A stretch of DNA of 64,000 nt, from positions 149,242,793-149,306,792 of the forward strand of contig CM043958.1 in assembly GCA_014529385.2 (NCBI GenBank), in the 5' to 3' direction. The notes beneath the pieces are model-generated. The model was given only the letters and a program-made list of their open reading frames with translations, was not told the DNA's origin and made no database searches. The position numbers were made by a program, and so were the translations under genes. The stretch comes from Adiantum capillus-veneris (taxonomy: Eukaryota > Streptophyta > Polypodiopsida > Polypodiales > Pteridaceae). Within the stretch, counting starts at the first letter, position 1, and each line of letters opens with the position of its first letter. Of this stretch, positions 22,742-35,038 are shown piece after piece.

Positions 22742-23934
22742 CCTAAAAATCCTTTAAACAAGGGTAAAATAGTAGTAAACGTAATCTAAGTGATACCTAG
22801 TAGCTTATCTGAGAGTGAACCAATTGTTCCAATCAAGGTAATCACTAGAGCCCAGGCTAAGAAAAAGAAACATAACTCCTCTCATGATTCGGAGAATACA
22901 AAAATTGCCTCTCAAAAGACCAAAAGAAGCAGAAGCAAAAGATATGAGATGAGAAAACAAAAACAACAAGCCGAAATCGAGGAGAAAGCAAAACAACTAT
23001 TTAGGAAAACGTGAAAGAAAGTGGAAGTGAAATCAAAGAAACAACCGTGAAATCTGGAGGATCAATTTTGGTTGACAAAAACTTTGAGCCTATTAATGAG
23101 GCTGTGGAAGCCTACCAAGCAGGACTTAAAGCAGGTCAAAACATGGAAAACAAATGGAAAAACTATCCTTCTCCAGACATGGAAGCAGCTAGCTTGAAGC
23201 TTATCAAAATTTGGTAAGAATCACACAAGAAATGCTAGAAAAACAAAAAACCAAGCTTGAAAGTTGACAAAACCTGAGGAGCTTGTGGTAAGAGACACTA
23301 AAGAAAAATCTGAAGTGGTGGTAGAATCCCACCTTGAAACAAAAGATCCAAAACTTATAATGCCGTACAACGAAGATGCCTTGGACGAAATTCCATTTGT
23401 AGAGGAAGACCGGCCAAGACACTTATGGAAAAAAGTTAGAGAGATCAATGATGGGAGCCTAACTCTAAAGTCAGCTCCTATAGAGGAAGTTTGGTTAGAC
23501 AATCTACCTCCTCATATGGACATGGATGTACAATCCTTGTATGGGGATTGCGGATCTGAAGCTTCAGGAATGTCTAAACCATTGACCTTGAAAACATTAC
23601 CCTCTTACTTGGGAGATAACGAAGATGAATCCATAGTGTGTAAGACCACTCAAGTAAAAAGAGCGCAATAGACCCTAGAAGTAGACAACATTCATTCAAT
23701 CATGTCTACACCCATCCAATGCACTCTTACTTTGGGAGAGCTGTTAAAAATCAGACCATATCTATGGAATGATCTACAGAAAACCTTAGAGAAGGTGGGA
23801 ATAACGGGGCTCGTCGCAAAAAACTTGGGAAGATTGAAACATGAAATGGATAACAAAGAGATTCCATTTGTTCCAATGAACAAAGTTGGAGATATTACAA
23901 AGGGGAAGAAGGAAACACCACCCTTCCAGTGAAT
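22742..23934 (+). pseudogene. Gypsy-1 gag-pol linker
   Basis: Three short open pieces (22790-23014, 23011-23217, 23264-23671), Lys/Glu-rich then acidic, and MSTPIQCTLTLGELLKIRP (23702-23932), which leads into the protease. They look collinear with one ancestral frame. No catalytic domain is recognised. Confidence 0.6.
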
Positions 23935-24764
23935 TATAATGACATTGAAACCATAGCAATACTGGATAGTGGGGCAGGCATAGCCATAGCCATAAATGCA
24001 GTATGGGAATCCTAAGAACAGCCAGCCATTAAACAAACTCGAATGAAATTGAAATTGGCTGATAGACACATTGAAAGACCGTTAGGACTGGTTGAAAAAG
24101 GGATAGTTAATTCCTGTGGGATTGAATAAAACACACTTTTGCCATAGTAGACTTTGGGAAGAAACTCAATTAAGAAATCATATTGGGAAGACCTTTCGTG
24201 CGACAGGTACAGCTCATCCAAGATTGGGGAAACAATTATCTGTACTTGAAGCAAGTGGGATCTATAACAAGGGTTAATCTAAAAGATCACACTTATAGAG
24301 ATGTCATGAAAACGCCCATACAAGAGTTTGATTTAGTCTCTTTGGCTGAAACTAAGCTTCCATCATGGTTGAACAAAGACACTCCTATTTGGATGTGTGG
24401 AACTTCAGAAAACGGGAGCTTAAAAGGAGAAGAATGTATCTTAGAAAGGGATTGCACAGACGAAGCCTATGTATCTGAACCCTTTCCAAAGCATTTGTTT
24501 GAGCCATTTGAGTGGACTCAAATTTTAGCAGCAATGGATGTATATGTGAATACATCAATGCCTACTCAATTTTGCAATGAGGACGCCTATGATATAAATC
24601 CCATCCAAATGATTTCAACCCTCTACATTGAAGATGAAATTGAGGAACCCAAGGACTTGATAAAAGCTCAACAAGTCTTTTCAGACCTCTACTATGATGC
24701 AACGGATGAGTTAGAAGAACACTCAGCTACCTCAAAAGATAGAAAAAGAACATGTGAGAGCTAA
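23935..24764 (+). pseudogene. Gypsy-1 protease
   Basis: ETIAILDSGAGIAIA (DSG at 23965) is a retropepsin active site. About 70 codons later ILGRPFVRQVQLIQDWG (about 24180) is the conserved C-terminal ILGR/Pxx strand. Two stops lie between. The C-terminal extension (to 24764) is acidic and of unknown role. Confidence 0.82.
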
Positions 24765-25389
24765 GCTACTCATAAAAGAAGGAGAGGAAAAGGTTTTTGA
24801 CTTTCCTAACCAGAAACCGAGAAGACAAAAATGGTATAGATGAAAAAGAGACACCAGAAATGTAAAAGCTAGACCTATGCCATCAGTCTCCAGTAGAACA
24901 CAGTTCCTAGTGCAGATAGATGCACATGATTGTGTCAAGGACAAAATCACTGGCAGATATCCTTCAAACAGAAATCCAAAAATGTCAAAAACATCGAGAA
25001 AAACAAGGAAGGATACTCAAGCAAAGCCAAAAAAACAAGACAAGAAGTCAACCATGACACAAGTCGAGCAGAAAAAGAAGTATCAAGAGTTGAAAAAAGC
25101 TCTAAAGGAGATATATATGACTAAAATGAAAACCATAGAAGAGGATGGTAAAGATGTAATGAGTGTTCCATCCCATTAAAATAAGTATACTCTCCAAGAT
25201 CGAAAAATCATTGTTGAACAACCTATTAGAGAACTACAAATACAAGGCGAGTCCTACAAAAGGGCTTGAAAACGTGAAAAAGATAGATTTGGTTGAACCA
25301 GGAGAAGAGCCTAGGCTTGCCTACATTGCAAATGACCTAATAGAAGAAGAAGAAGAAGAGCTTTTGATAAGCTTACTGAAAGAATACTG
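24765..25389 (+). pseudogene. Gypsy-1 protease-RT linker
   Basis: Lys-rich then acidic open pieces (24877-25179, 25163-25390). The second ends LISLLKEY and precedes DIFAWSYKDLKGVDPEI, the usual lead-in to gypsy RT. Confidence 0.65.
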
Positions 25390-26250
25390 AGATATCTTTG
25401 CTTGGTCTTACAAGGATCTCAAGGGTGTTGATCCAGAAATCTGTCAACTTACTATACCCGTCAAAGATAATGCAAAACCAAGTAGACAAAGGCCATACAC
25501 ATACAATGAAACATTTGCTAGGAAGATTAAAGAAGACATTGAAAAACTAAAGGAAGCCGAATTCATTTATGAAATTGAACACACAGATTGGGTGTCTCCA
25601 ATTGTGGTAGTACCCAAGAAGAATGGAAAATTACGAGTGTGTGTCAACCTCAAAAAAGTGAATGCAGCTACCTTTAGAGACAACTTTCCTCTTCCAATCA
25701 CTGAGCATGTTTTAGAACAAGTTGCGGGAAAAGAAGCTTACAGCTTCTTAGATAGATTTTTGGGATACAATAAACTTTTGGTTGACCCAAAAGATCAGCA
25801 TAAAACTGCTTTTGCAATGGAATGGGGTATTTTTGCCTCTCGGGTCATGCCTTTTGTGTTAACTAATGCTCCTGCCACCTTTCAAAGATTGATGACCCAT
25901 GCTTTTAAAGAATATCTTAGGAAATTCTTGGAAGTATATATGGATGATCTATGCGTACATTCATCAATCAGGCTGATCATTTTGAACACCTCAAAAAGGT
26001 ATTAAAAAAATATAGACTTTATAGGATTTGCTTAAATCCTGAAAAGTGCACATTCATGGGTAGACAAGGAAAAATTCTTGGACATATAGTGTCTAAAAAT
26101 GGCATAGCTACTGATATGGACAAAATTCATGTCATTGCTGATTTGCCTAGACCAACAATACTCAAGGGGGTTCAAGCCTTCATGGGACATTGTGGATTAC
26201 AGACGATTCATTTACATGTACGCTATAATTGCAAAACCCATGTATAGCTT
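25390..26250 (+). pseudogene. Gypsy-1 reverse transcriptase
   Basis: Motifs in order: WVSPIVVVPKKNGKLRVCV, YSFLDRFLGYNKL, HKTAFAMEWGIFASRVMPF, TNAPATFQRLM and EVYMDDLCVHS (YMDD intact, about 25935-25955). Then a frameshift (about 25970) and CLNPEKCTFMGRQGKILGHIVS. Product would copy element RNA to DNA. Confidence 0.92.
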
Positions 26251-26720
26251 GATTACACACTTTAAATGGACTGAAGCGTGTGAGGAATCCTTCATGAAGC
26301 TTAGGCAAGCTCTCACTTCAGCTCCATTATTGAAAGCACCAGATTGGAATAAGATATTTCACATACATGTAGATGCTTCCAATTTGTTTACTAGCTCAAC
26401 CAGGAGACGGAAAATTTGATTTTCCTATTTCTTATGGTAGCCGACAGTTGAACATGGTAGAAAAGACTTACACCACCACCAAAAGAGAAAAATTAGGAAT
26501 GATCTATACCGTGAAAAAGTATAGACATTACCTATTAGCAAACAAATTTGTGTTCTTTGTGGACCACCAAGCCTTATTGAACAACCCATGCAACACATGA
26601 AGAATTTTGAGATGGTTCATCATTCTCCTAGAATTTGATTTCACTGTGGTTGTAAAAAAAGGCACTACACATCAAAGAGCAGATCATTTGTCAAGGATTG
26701 TTTCAGGAGAATCACCTAAA
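26180..26720 (+). pseudogene. Gypsy-1 RNase H
   Basis: FKWTEACEESFMKLRQAL, FHIHVDASN (catalytic Asp, about 26365), then after a frameshift LAQPGDGKFDFPISYGSRQLN, EKTYTTTKREKLGMIY (catalytic Glu) and FFVDHQALL (catalytic Asp). KKGTTHQRADHLSR closes the domain. Confidence 0.9.
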
Positions 26721-26884
26721 GGGGTAGACGATGATCTACCAGATGCATATCTATTCTCCATGGAAATGATGCCTCAATGGTCGGAAAATATGGTATCATT
26801 GATGACCATAGCTCAAGTGGATTCGCAAATACCACTTTATAGTACAATTAGATTAATTGAGCAATCGGCTATGTATCAGTTATT

Positions 26885-27130
26885 TACTAGCTGGTAGGCT
26901 ATACAAAAGAAATTGAGATGGAATATTGCTCTTATGCATTAATCCTGAAGAGAAAACCCAATACCTAAGTCAAGCACATAGTACCATAGTGGGACTTCAC
27001 TTTGCGGAAGACCAAACTATGCAAAGGATCTTGAGATTCAGAGTATTTTGGCCAACTATGAAGAATGATGTTCACTCTTTTGTAAGGATTGTCCTCAATG
27101 TCAAAAACAAACACCCATACCTCATGTAAC
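26885..27130 (+). pseudogene. Gypsy-1 first HHCC zinc finger
   Basis: AHSTIVGLHFAEDQTMQRIL (two His), then VFWPTMKNDVHSFV and, one frame over, the pair CPQC (27090-27101). This is the normal N-terminal finger of a gypsy integrase but it is followed by a second one 340 bp on. Confidence 0.75.
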
Positions 27131-27485
27131 ATTGTTCCAAATGTCGCATGTTCCTAAGTGGAGTAGCTATCTTGTTACTTACTTATCAAGCCGAACATTT
27201 CCTGAGGATATGAGTAAACGCCATCAAAGAGCAATTGAAACTGAAGCAAGATACTATGCTCTTATTGGAAACCAATTGTATCGGAGAGGTAAGGATCAGC
27301 ATTTTTGTCTTTGTGCAAATAAGACGAACATATTCCAATTATAGAACAAGCACATGCTGGATTAGCTGGAGGTCACTTTTCTAGTAAAACCACCACACGA
27401 GCAATCTTAATGGCGGGCATATGGTGACTGTCACTTTTTGCAAATGCCAAAGAATATGTTCAGAGATGTGATGCTTGTCAACGAG
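27131..27485 (+). pseudogene. Gypsy-1 linker and second HHCC zinc finger
   Basis: RHQRAIETEARYYALIGNQLYRRGKD is the typical RNase H-integrase connector. EQAHAGLAGGHFSSKTTTRAIL and RCDACQRAK (27465-27485) form a complete HHCC finger, with one stop in between (27424). Confidence 0.8.
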
Positions 27486-27490
27486 CAAAA

Positions 27491-28420
27491 ATGCCAACGC
27501 GAGTAGATAGCATGCCCTTAAGACCAATGATGGGAGCTAGAGATTTCGCAAAATGGGGTATAGACTTTGCTGGGCCAATACAACCACCTGCTTATAGAAC
27601 CCAAGCTCAATATATCATTGTAGCAACTCAAAAGAATGATGCCAGAACCACTACCGCATTCTTATATGAGTATGTGTTCACAAGATATAAACTGCCAATA
27701 GAAATTGTCAGTGATAGGGAAACTCGTTTCCTTAATGAGGTAATTGAGTATCTGCTTAATGAATTTATGGTCATCCATAACAAATCAGCTCCCTATCACC
27801 CACAAGCAAACTAACAAGCTGAGCATACAAATAAAATTCTTAGCTTGGTGTTGACTAAAGTGGTTAGTTCAGGAAGGACAGACTGGGAAATGAATCTCCA
27901 TGCAGCTCTATGAGCTTATCGAGTTTCATTCAAAACAGCTTTAAATGCTACACCCTTTAACCTTGTTTATGGTCTTGATGCCATACTGCCAATAGAATTT
28001 CTATTGCCAACATTAAGGGTAGCTAAGGATCTTGAGTGGATTGGACATGAATTGTCAGAAAGACTGGAAGATCTAGAGAAGCTAGATGAGCAAAGGTTAA
28101 CTACTGTAGCTCACATCGATGCACAAAAGCGAAAAACAAAAACAGTTTTTTGATTTCCATCTAATTACAAAAATTCAAAAAGGGGCACTTAGTTCTAGTC
28201 TATTCCGTTAAGCAACACATTCCCAAGTTTAAGAAAAAGGAAAATGGACCGTTTATCATTGAAGATGTATCTCCAAGTGGAGCAGTTAAGTTGTCCACCC
28301 TAGATGGTGAACCAATGGGTAACTGGATTAGTGTCGTTTAAAGAAGTACAATTTGCCACTAACCAATGAATTGCTAGAAAGAATGCATGCAACTAAGCAA
28401 AGGCAGATAAAACAATAGCA
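27491..28420 (+). pseudogene. Gypsy-1 integrase core and C-terminus
   Basis: DFAKWGIDFAGPI (first catalytic Asp) and EIVSDRETRFLNEV (second Asp). Then YHPQAN, a stop (27812), and QAEHTNKIL with the catalytic Glu. Expected residues between IIVAT and the next motif (a DYLTKWVEA-type segment) are absent. C-terminal part: LVYGLDAILPIEF, then KFKKKENGPFIIEDVSPSG-like sequence. No chromodomain follows. Confidence 0.88.
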
Positions 28421-28586
28421 GGTTATTGATGAAGCCCAAGACGAAGCTCGTCTTCAAGTACTCAAAAGAAAAGCTGCTCTCAAGAATCAACAAATACCTA
28501 TTTCCATCAACACCCTAGACATAGATGACAGACAATGGAAAATTGAAGAAAGATGCAATGTCAACGAATGATGAATGGTTAGATGA

Positions 28587-28979
28587 ATGGACCTTCACAT
28601 CAAAGTACAGCTCAACAATCATAGCACAAATGCTTTGGTCGATATAGTAAATGCAGTCAGTTATTCCACGTACAAGAAAGCAACAAGTCAATCATTGACA
28701 GTAGGAATAGCAACTATCAAAGGATGCAACAAGAACCCAACACCAACATTGGGAGTAGTCAACTTGAATGTGATTGTACATGGATGTTCATTCCCTCATC
28801 AGTTTGTAGGCTTACCAGATGAACACATGAATGAGACAATGATCGTTGGAATCTCATGGATGCGGACATACAAGGCAGTACCCGATTGGGATACAATTAA
28901 GCTCAAGCTATCACCTAAAGGCGGACAACTCATTGTTCCAATTGCAACAAGCAAGGGGGAATGGAAAGGCAAATACTAG
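28587..28979 (+). pseudogene. Gypsy-1 second retropepsin-like domain
   Basis: 131-codon open frame. NALVDIVNAVSYSTYKKA has the shape of a retropepsin active-site strand but with DIV in place of D-T/S-G. ETMIVGISWMRTYKAVPDWD matches the C-terminal hydrophobic-Gly strand and the following ...A.PDWD segment of retroviral-type proteases. It lies after integrase, not in the usual place, and the true protease is at 23935. Either a duplicated, inactivated protease or a remnant of another element; assignment by fold pattern only. Confidence 0.55.
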
Positions 28980-29640
28980 CAAAGCAAACCCAAAGTAATC
29001 AATCTTCTCCATCCTATCGACAAGCAAATGCTACAGGTAGCATGGAAGGAGTGAGGCAAATTTGGGTACTGAAAGCACAGCTTAAGGACAAGTCGATTCA
29101 AATCTGGGTGCTCAAAACATCATCGACAATACCAAAGATGGTTCCAAAGCTCAAACACAAAGAGGAGCACCTCCAAGCAAGGAACCTAACATGAAATTGA
29201 TTTGGAAGAAAAAGGAGCACTTATGTTATTCGCAAACTGGAAAACCAATCAAGCAATGAAGAGTTAAGTCTCAGAAACCTCAACCACATCATTCTGACCA
29301 AGACAAACTAAGATATCAATGGTGGGTAAAAGCTCGACCACAGCCATTGTTGATAACAAAAACTCAAGAAATCAGCGTGCTAAAGCATCCTGATGGCACA
29401 ATCAAGCAAAGAGCACACAAGCTACAAGATTTGCTCTTTGGAAGATAGCATCAGAAAGCCTCGACATCAGAAACTCTTGAGTTAATTACTCAAGACCAAC
29501 TCTTGCACAGCATAATGGTTTGAACTGCATTGATCTTCAAAGCATGGTAGGGCCAACCAAGGCTATGCATAGACACGATTGTTCAACCCATACACACAGT
29601 CATCCCGGAGTACGCCATCTAGCAGGGGTGGAAGAGTACT
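28980..29640 (+). pseudogene. Gypsy-1 downstream coding remnants
   Basis: Gln/Lys-rich broken frames (for example 28961-29194) and a piece reading RYQWWVKARPQPLL near 29310. No family recognised. It appears collinear with an ancestral frame following the protease-like domain. Confidence 0.4.
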
Positions 29641-31886
29641 AAGTAATTAAGGGCAATGTTTGAAGAGGGAGGAAAAAGTTTGATGTTAAAGTGTGATTTT
29701 TGCAAAGTTACCCAATAATGCCCTTATAAATCATCAACAGGGAAATTTAACTGATAATATCTTTGCGATGAGTGTAAATAGTAAATATACTATCAAAAAA
29801 TAGTTCTTTTTAGTTATTTTTCATCATTTTTCTTGATATTGAGACTTAAAAATGGAGAAATCCAACAAAAAACAATTAAGTTGTGTTTTTCAATGGATTT
29901 CACTTCGCTTTTTTAGCGCATTTGGTTATTTTCTTTGATTTTTCCAATAAACATGTCAAAATTAATAATGAATAGCAAAGGAGCTCAAATGGAAAAACCG
30001 AAGACATGATGGTGATCAAAAAGACAAGGCAGCCAAGCACAAAAAATTTCAATCAAATCGAAAGATGGAAGCGGGAAGCCTAAAATTGGGCGGCCGGACC
30101 TACTTTTCTAGAATTCTTGCAGAATGAGCTACAGAAATTCGATTGGGAAAATTTTGAGTGTAACATAGATTTCACGGCCTAATAGGACTAACACAGGAAT
30201 TTGGGGAAAAATGGTTCAGCAAGTCCGAGTATAGATACCCAAGGTGGGCTAAATCACTTCATTTCCACTCGTTGCCTTTGGAGAAAGAGCTTTTCGACCT
30301 CCCTCGCGCGTATTTTTTGGAGTTCACAGTCACCTGTTTTCAGTGCCACCTCACACAAGACATGAGGGGTAAGTTCTACACTTATCAATGATCCATTTTG
30401 TACGGTCGGTAGCTAGTCTAAACTCTAGAAAAAACCCTAGAATCCCATGCACGAAGACCTACGACCAAAAATCGACCATAGCGGCCTATCAGCTCAACCA
30501 AATTGGATGAGATTTAAATTGTATCATGCCCCAACATAATAGAACACTTCTATATCAACAATTGACCATTTGGCAGGGTCGAGGGGGTCCCACGTAAAAA
30601 AGCTAGGTTTTTGGCAGATGCCAGAATTGTATTCTGACTCCACAGACAGCTTACCTATGAGGTCTATATATAATGTATATAATTGGTTTTGTAAAATCAA
30701 TCAAGCCAAGCCCTCAAAAAGCAAAAAAAGCATCAAATTCAGCATACGAGGTCAAATTGACTCCAAATGGGCCAAAATTGGATGAGTTGCTTCACGACTA
30801 TGTTACGGACAAGTGCATAGCCTCAAAAGTAACTAACCAACTTTACAGGCCATGTAGTCATAGAATTCGGTGATTTTAGAGTCGACAAAGCACAAAGTGA
30901 TGCCGGCAAAAGCGGCTCGAAGGCTACAAAGCGACAAATTCGACATACGAGGTCAAACTGACTCCAAATGGGCCAAAATTGGATGAGTTGGTGATGCCGG
31001 CAAGACCAAACTTTACCAAATTCAATTTAGGACTTGATTTACGTGTAAAGAATGTGTTTAAGTCAAAATTTCTAAGCTTTGCAAGAAAATGTTGACTGCC
31101 GTAAATAATCGCGATTATTTAGTTTTGCACTATTTTGGCTTGAGAATTGTATCATCACCTCACCTATCACTTGTACACACCTATTACATGCCAAATTTTA
31201 AGTATGACCCAAAATGATCAACTATAACTTGGGAAATTGCCAAAAAATGCAAAGAAGTCATTGCAAGTCAATTTCTGAGTTATGAGCCACATTTGTTGAT
31301 CCAAATCACCTTATATCACATTCTCACAGGGTCTATACCATGCCTAGAACCAAGTTGCACCAAAAATGTTCATTTTAATGAAAAAGTTAATAATCGTGAT
31401 TATTTACTTTTTTCCAAAATGAGGATTTTGCAACTTTGTCATCATATAACCAAAGTACACGATGTCCTAAGCCCACAAGCTAAGTTTGAACAAATTTGGA
31501 GCTTAAAATCTCAAAAAAAACTTACATCTACCATTTCAGAGACCTAAAGTCTAAATCTGGCACCATTTTCACCTTGTGCACCCAAATGAGCCCATATTTC
31601 ACTCAGAGTATCTTTTTGGTATATACTTCAAGCCTATAATACCAAATTTGTAAAAAGTTAAAAAAAATACTCAGCTGTAAATAATCGCGATTATTTACTT
31701 TTGCTGCATTTTTTTGTTTGGACTTAATAATTTTGCTCTTTATATGTTTTTATGCATCTATGCATGTTCAAAAATTGATTTGAAGCAAATTGGACTCAAT
31801 TTGTCAGCATTTTCGACTAAAGGACATTTCAGAGAAGAATCTACCAAATTTGCTAATTTTGACACTCTGTTCACTTAACAGGAGCC
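29641..31886 (+). other. Gypsy-1 non-coding spacer with palindrome array 1
   Basis: No sustained frames. It contains a 60-bp direct repeat (CATACGAGGTCAAAYTGACT type) at about 30740 and 30935, and three palindromes at 31101, 31386 and 31677 (separate entry). Confidence 0.7.
31101..31698 (+). repeat. Palindrome array 1 (three sites)
   Basis: The core TAAATAATCGCGATTATTTA, or a one- or two-base variant, occurs within 31101-31122, 31386-31407 (GTGATT variant) and 31677-31698. Spacings are 285 and 291 bp. The sequence between sites is only loosely similar. Confidence 0.92.
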
Positions 31887-34800
31887 ATGCAAGCCGCAGA
31901 GAGGGCCGAGAAGAATCTCTCGCAAAAGGAGAAGCTGCAAGAGCTACCGCCATACCAACTAGACCCCAGTTCAATCAAAACTGCTAAAGCAACCTACCTG
32001 TCGAAAGAACAACTTGAAGAGCATAACACAACAATGTCCACAGGTAGATTCAAGAGTGATGAAGGACATCAGGTAGAATTGCAACTTCTGCCAAAAGAAG
32101 TTTATGATGTCACCGCAAGGTCTGAGACAAAAGAAGCCAACTCAGAGAGTTTTATGAACAAGAGCCATGTGGAGTGGACTTCCAAAATCCTTATGAGCTC
32201 TTGTCCATGATCAAAGAAGATGGAACCGCCCAAATCTCTGACCAACAAGGGAACAAAGTCAAGGTGGTGATTACAAAAGACATAGTGGTAGAAGCTCTCA
32301 AACTGCCAACAGAAGGAATGACAATGAGGGCAAGAGATAGAAAGACGGCAAGAACTTTCACCAAGGAAATCGTTGCTGCTACATTTGCCGACCTCATCTA
32401 GAAATAGGTGGAGGAGCCTGCAATCTTGTATCATCAGAACTTTCACTTCCTCACCAAGAGATCGCCAAGGTATAGACACCCAATCATGCGGTTGCCACAA
32501 CCTTTACACAAGTTCTCAAATCAACAACCAGGCAACCAATTGACCATGCACAGTATGTGTTGTCCACATTGAAGGGGACAAAGAAAGAGAAAAAAATAAC
32601 ATATCTGGGAGCACCAAAGGTTCTAACCAGAATTGCCTACCATGTTATTTGCATGGCCGACAACTTGCCACCTGCCCCAGATCAAAACACTTGGATAGTG
32701 TCAACACAACCTTCCCCCCGAGCCACAAGACCTACCAAGAGAACATACAAGTCTAATGAAGAGTCTGCGGAGAGCTCACCAGAACGACATAGTAGTGAAA
32801 GCTCACATAATGAAGAAGAAAGAGCACGAAGGAAAGAGATGAAAAGAAAGAGCACGAAGGAAAGAGATGAAAAGAAAAGTCATGGCAGCACATCAGGAGG
32901 AGCTGCAACAAAAACAAGCCATGTTTGAAAGAGAAAAGTAGTCCTATGAACGCAGCCGCCAAGCACAAGGCAAGGACCCGGCAAAATGGGTACCAATTGA
33001 ATTGAAAGGACCAAGAACAAAGCACCATGCAAGGAAACAGGCAGAAGATCCCACCGAGTTACTAGAAAAAATATATCAAGAAGCAGAAACTTTGAAGCTG
33101 AAAGAAACCCAAGAAGCGGAACGAAAAGCTAAAGAGGTGGCGAAGTAGCAAAAGCAAGCAAAGGAAGCAATTGTACAAGGAGAAGCACAACATGAACGAG
33201 GTGATATGTCTCCCTGACGTTCTTCACCTGCTTCAGAACAGCATGATCACCCCATGCCAAGCCCACCACCATCACTAGCAGATAAAGCCACAGAAACTAA
33301 ACCTACAAAGGAGATAGAGCCTGAACAAAGAGAAGTAGCTGAATCTGCACAACATGCAGCTACTACACAAGAGCAAAACACAAAGAGCTAGAACCAAAGC
33401 CGGAAAGGGCAGCAAGTTTTGCACCAGAGGACACCACAAAGTTTGAGCAAACAAGAGAACAGGGTTCTGAAGAAACCCCTTATACCTTTACACAGCAAGA
33501 AAAGGCCGAGGGATCCACAAAGCCTCAAGATGACAAAACAGAAGAAGACCAGCCACAGCCTCAAGGGCAAAAACAATCAGTCGCCACGATGCAGCCGAGA
33601 GAGACACAAGAGACTGCCGAGACATCTAGGCAGCTAGCAAGAAATGACAAATGGCAATCAAACGATGAGGTAATCCTACAAGTCAATGAATAGGCAAGGC
33701 AAAAGCAGGACATAACGGAAAGACTCCGATCAACAGCACTTAGCCGCAGCACAAAGGCTAAAGAACTAGAGATGGTGATTGACGCTCTCCAAGGGGAGTT
33801 AGACGACAGATTAAATGTCATCACTAATCTATTAAAAGAGTCAACCAGCTGTTGAGAGATGGACGACCAGAAACGCAAGAAGAGGCGAGAACTTTTGAGC
33901 AACCACAAATAGATATCCCCTCAATTTCTTTTGCTGAGATGGAGACACAGCCAGCAGAAGGGCTAGGTGGCGAGGATGAATTTCAGGTACAAATAACAAA
34001 AACTGATACAATGCCAATGGTCCAGCTGTCAGAAGCTGAAGAAGACACATTGAAAGAAAATATTACACAAGAGGTGGATGAGCAGTGGAAAGCAGCGATG
34101 GATTGGGAGTTGAGAGTTTTTCACTCTGTCAATGTTACACAACTCACTCCCAATCAAATCAATGCGCAATGGCATCAACAATCCCTGCCATACCCTTTGA
34201 TAAAGGTGGAGTTGCTCCAAGTCGCTCCAAGTCAAAGAGAGGCTTTACAAAGACATGCAATTAGAAGGCGCGGATCAAGACCACCCAAAGTGGAGGCTGA
34301 GCTGGTTGAACAAGAATCCAAGGTATTTGATTCTGTTCACAAGAACGCTTGCGGCCCTACAAAAGGTTCCTACTTTCTGTCCTGTACCAAGAGTAAGGAC
34401 CTGGCAAGCACATGAGGCATTAACAAAGAAGCGGCCAACCTGGCTGAACTATTCGAGATTGCCTACTCCAGAAAAGGGACCGCCGACAGAAGAGTACATG
34501 GTGAAAACCCTAACGAGCGCCATGTCCTTCTTCAAAAGTCTTTCGGATTTATCATGTGCGATGCTATATAAAAATTTTTGAATGCTACTCACCTGCATCA
34601 AAGTTTTCCATGAGCCAGAGAAAGCAAGTGCCCCGTGGATGTCATTCCTCGAGGGTAATAAAGGTTTATGCTACGATCTCAGTGGCCAACCTTCCAAAGA
34701 AGTCCTCTATGGCTTCTATGCCAGATGTATATTCTTACCTTCTCACAATATGTTGGCGTTTGAGGAAGCATTCTACACAGGGTTCTTCACTTGGCGAACG

Positions 34801-34905
34801 AAGATATTTGGGCCAGTGATTAACAACCTGACATCAAGATCTGTAGGCTACTCAGTAGTGGAGCTTAAAAACACTCACGATGCAGTTTTTGCATGTGCCA
34901 GATAA
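31887..34905 (+). pseudogene. Gypsy-1 accessory coding region of unknown function
   Basis: Multi-frame remains of a roughly 1,000-codon frame. MQAAERAEKNLSQKEKLQEL (31887) is followed by VVITKDIVVEALKLPTEG, then a Ser/Glu/Lys-rich charged middle (about 32700-33900) that looks disordered. A compact hydrophobic C-terminal part contains WMSFLEGNKGLCYDLSGQ and FYARCIFLPSHNMLAFEEAF (34640-34790). The VVEALKLPTEG-type segment resembles plant-transposon accessory proteins of Tat-type elements, but I cannot name a family. It ends 120 bp before the polypurine tract. Confidence 0.6.
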
Positions 34906-35024
34906 AGAGATAATGATCAGATACAAAAGGATCCTAAATACGCTTAAAGATCGCCTCGCCAGCCACCGCCGTCAACCCAAAGACTACTTCAGTCCATAAA
35001 GCTGTGTCAAGGGACAACACAGGC

Positions 35025-35038
35025 GAGGAGGGGGGGAA
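35025..35038 (+). other. Gypsy-1 polypurine tract
   Basis: GAGGAGGGGGGGAA directly precedes the TGTTAGCAGC start of the 3' LTR. Confidence 0.92.
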
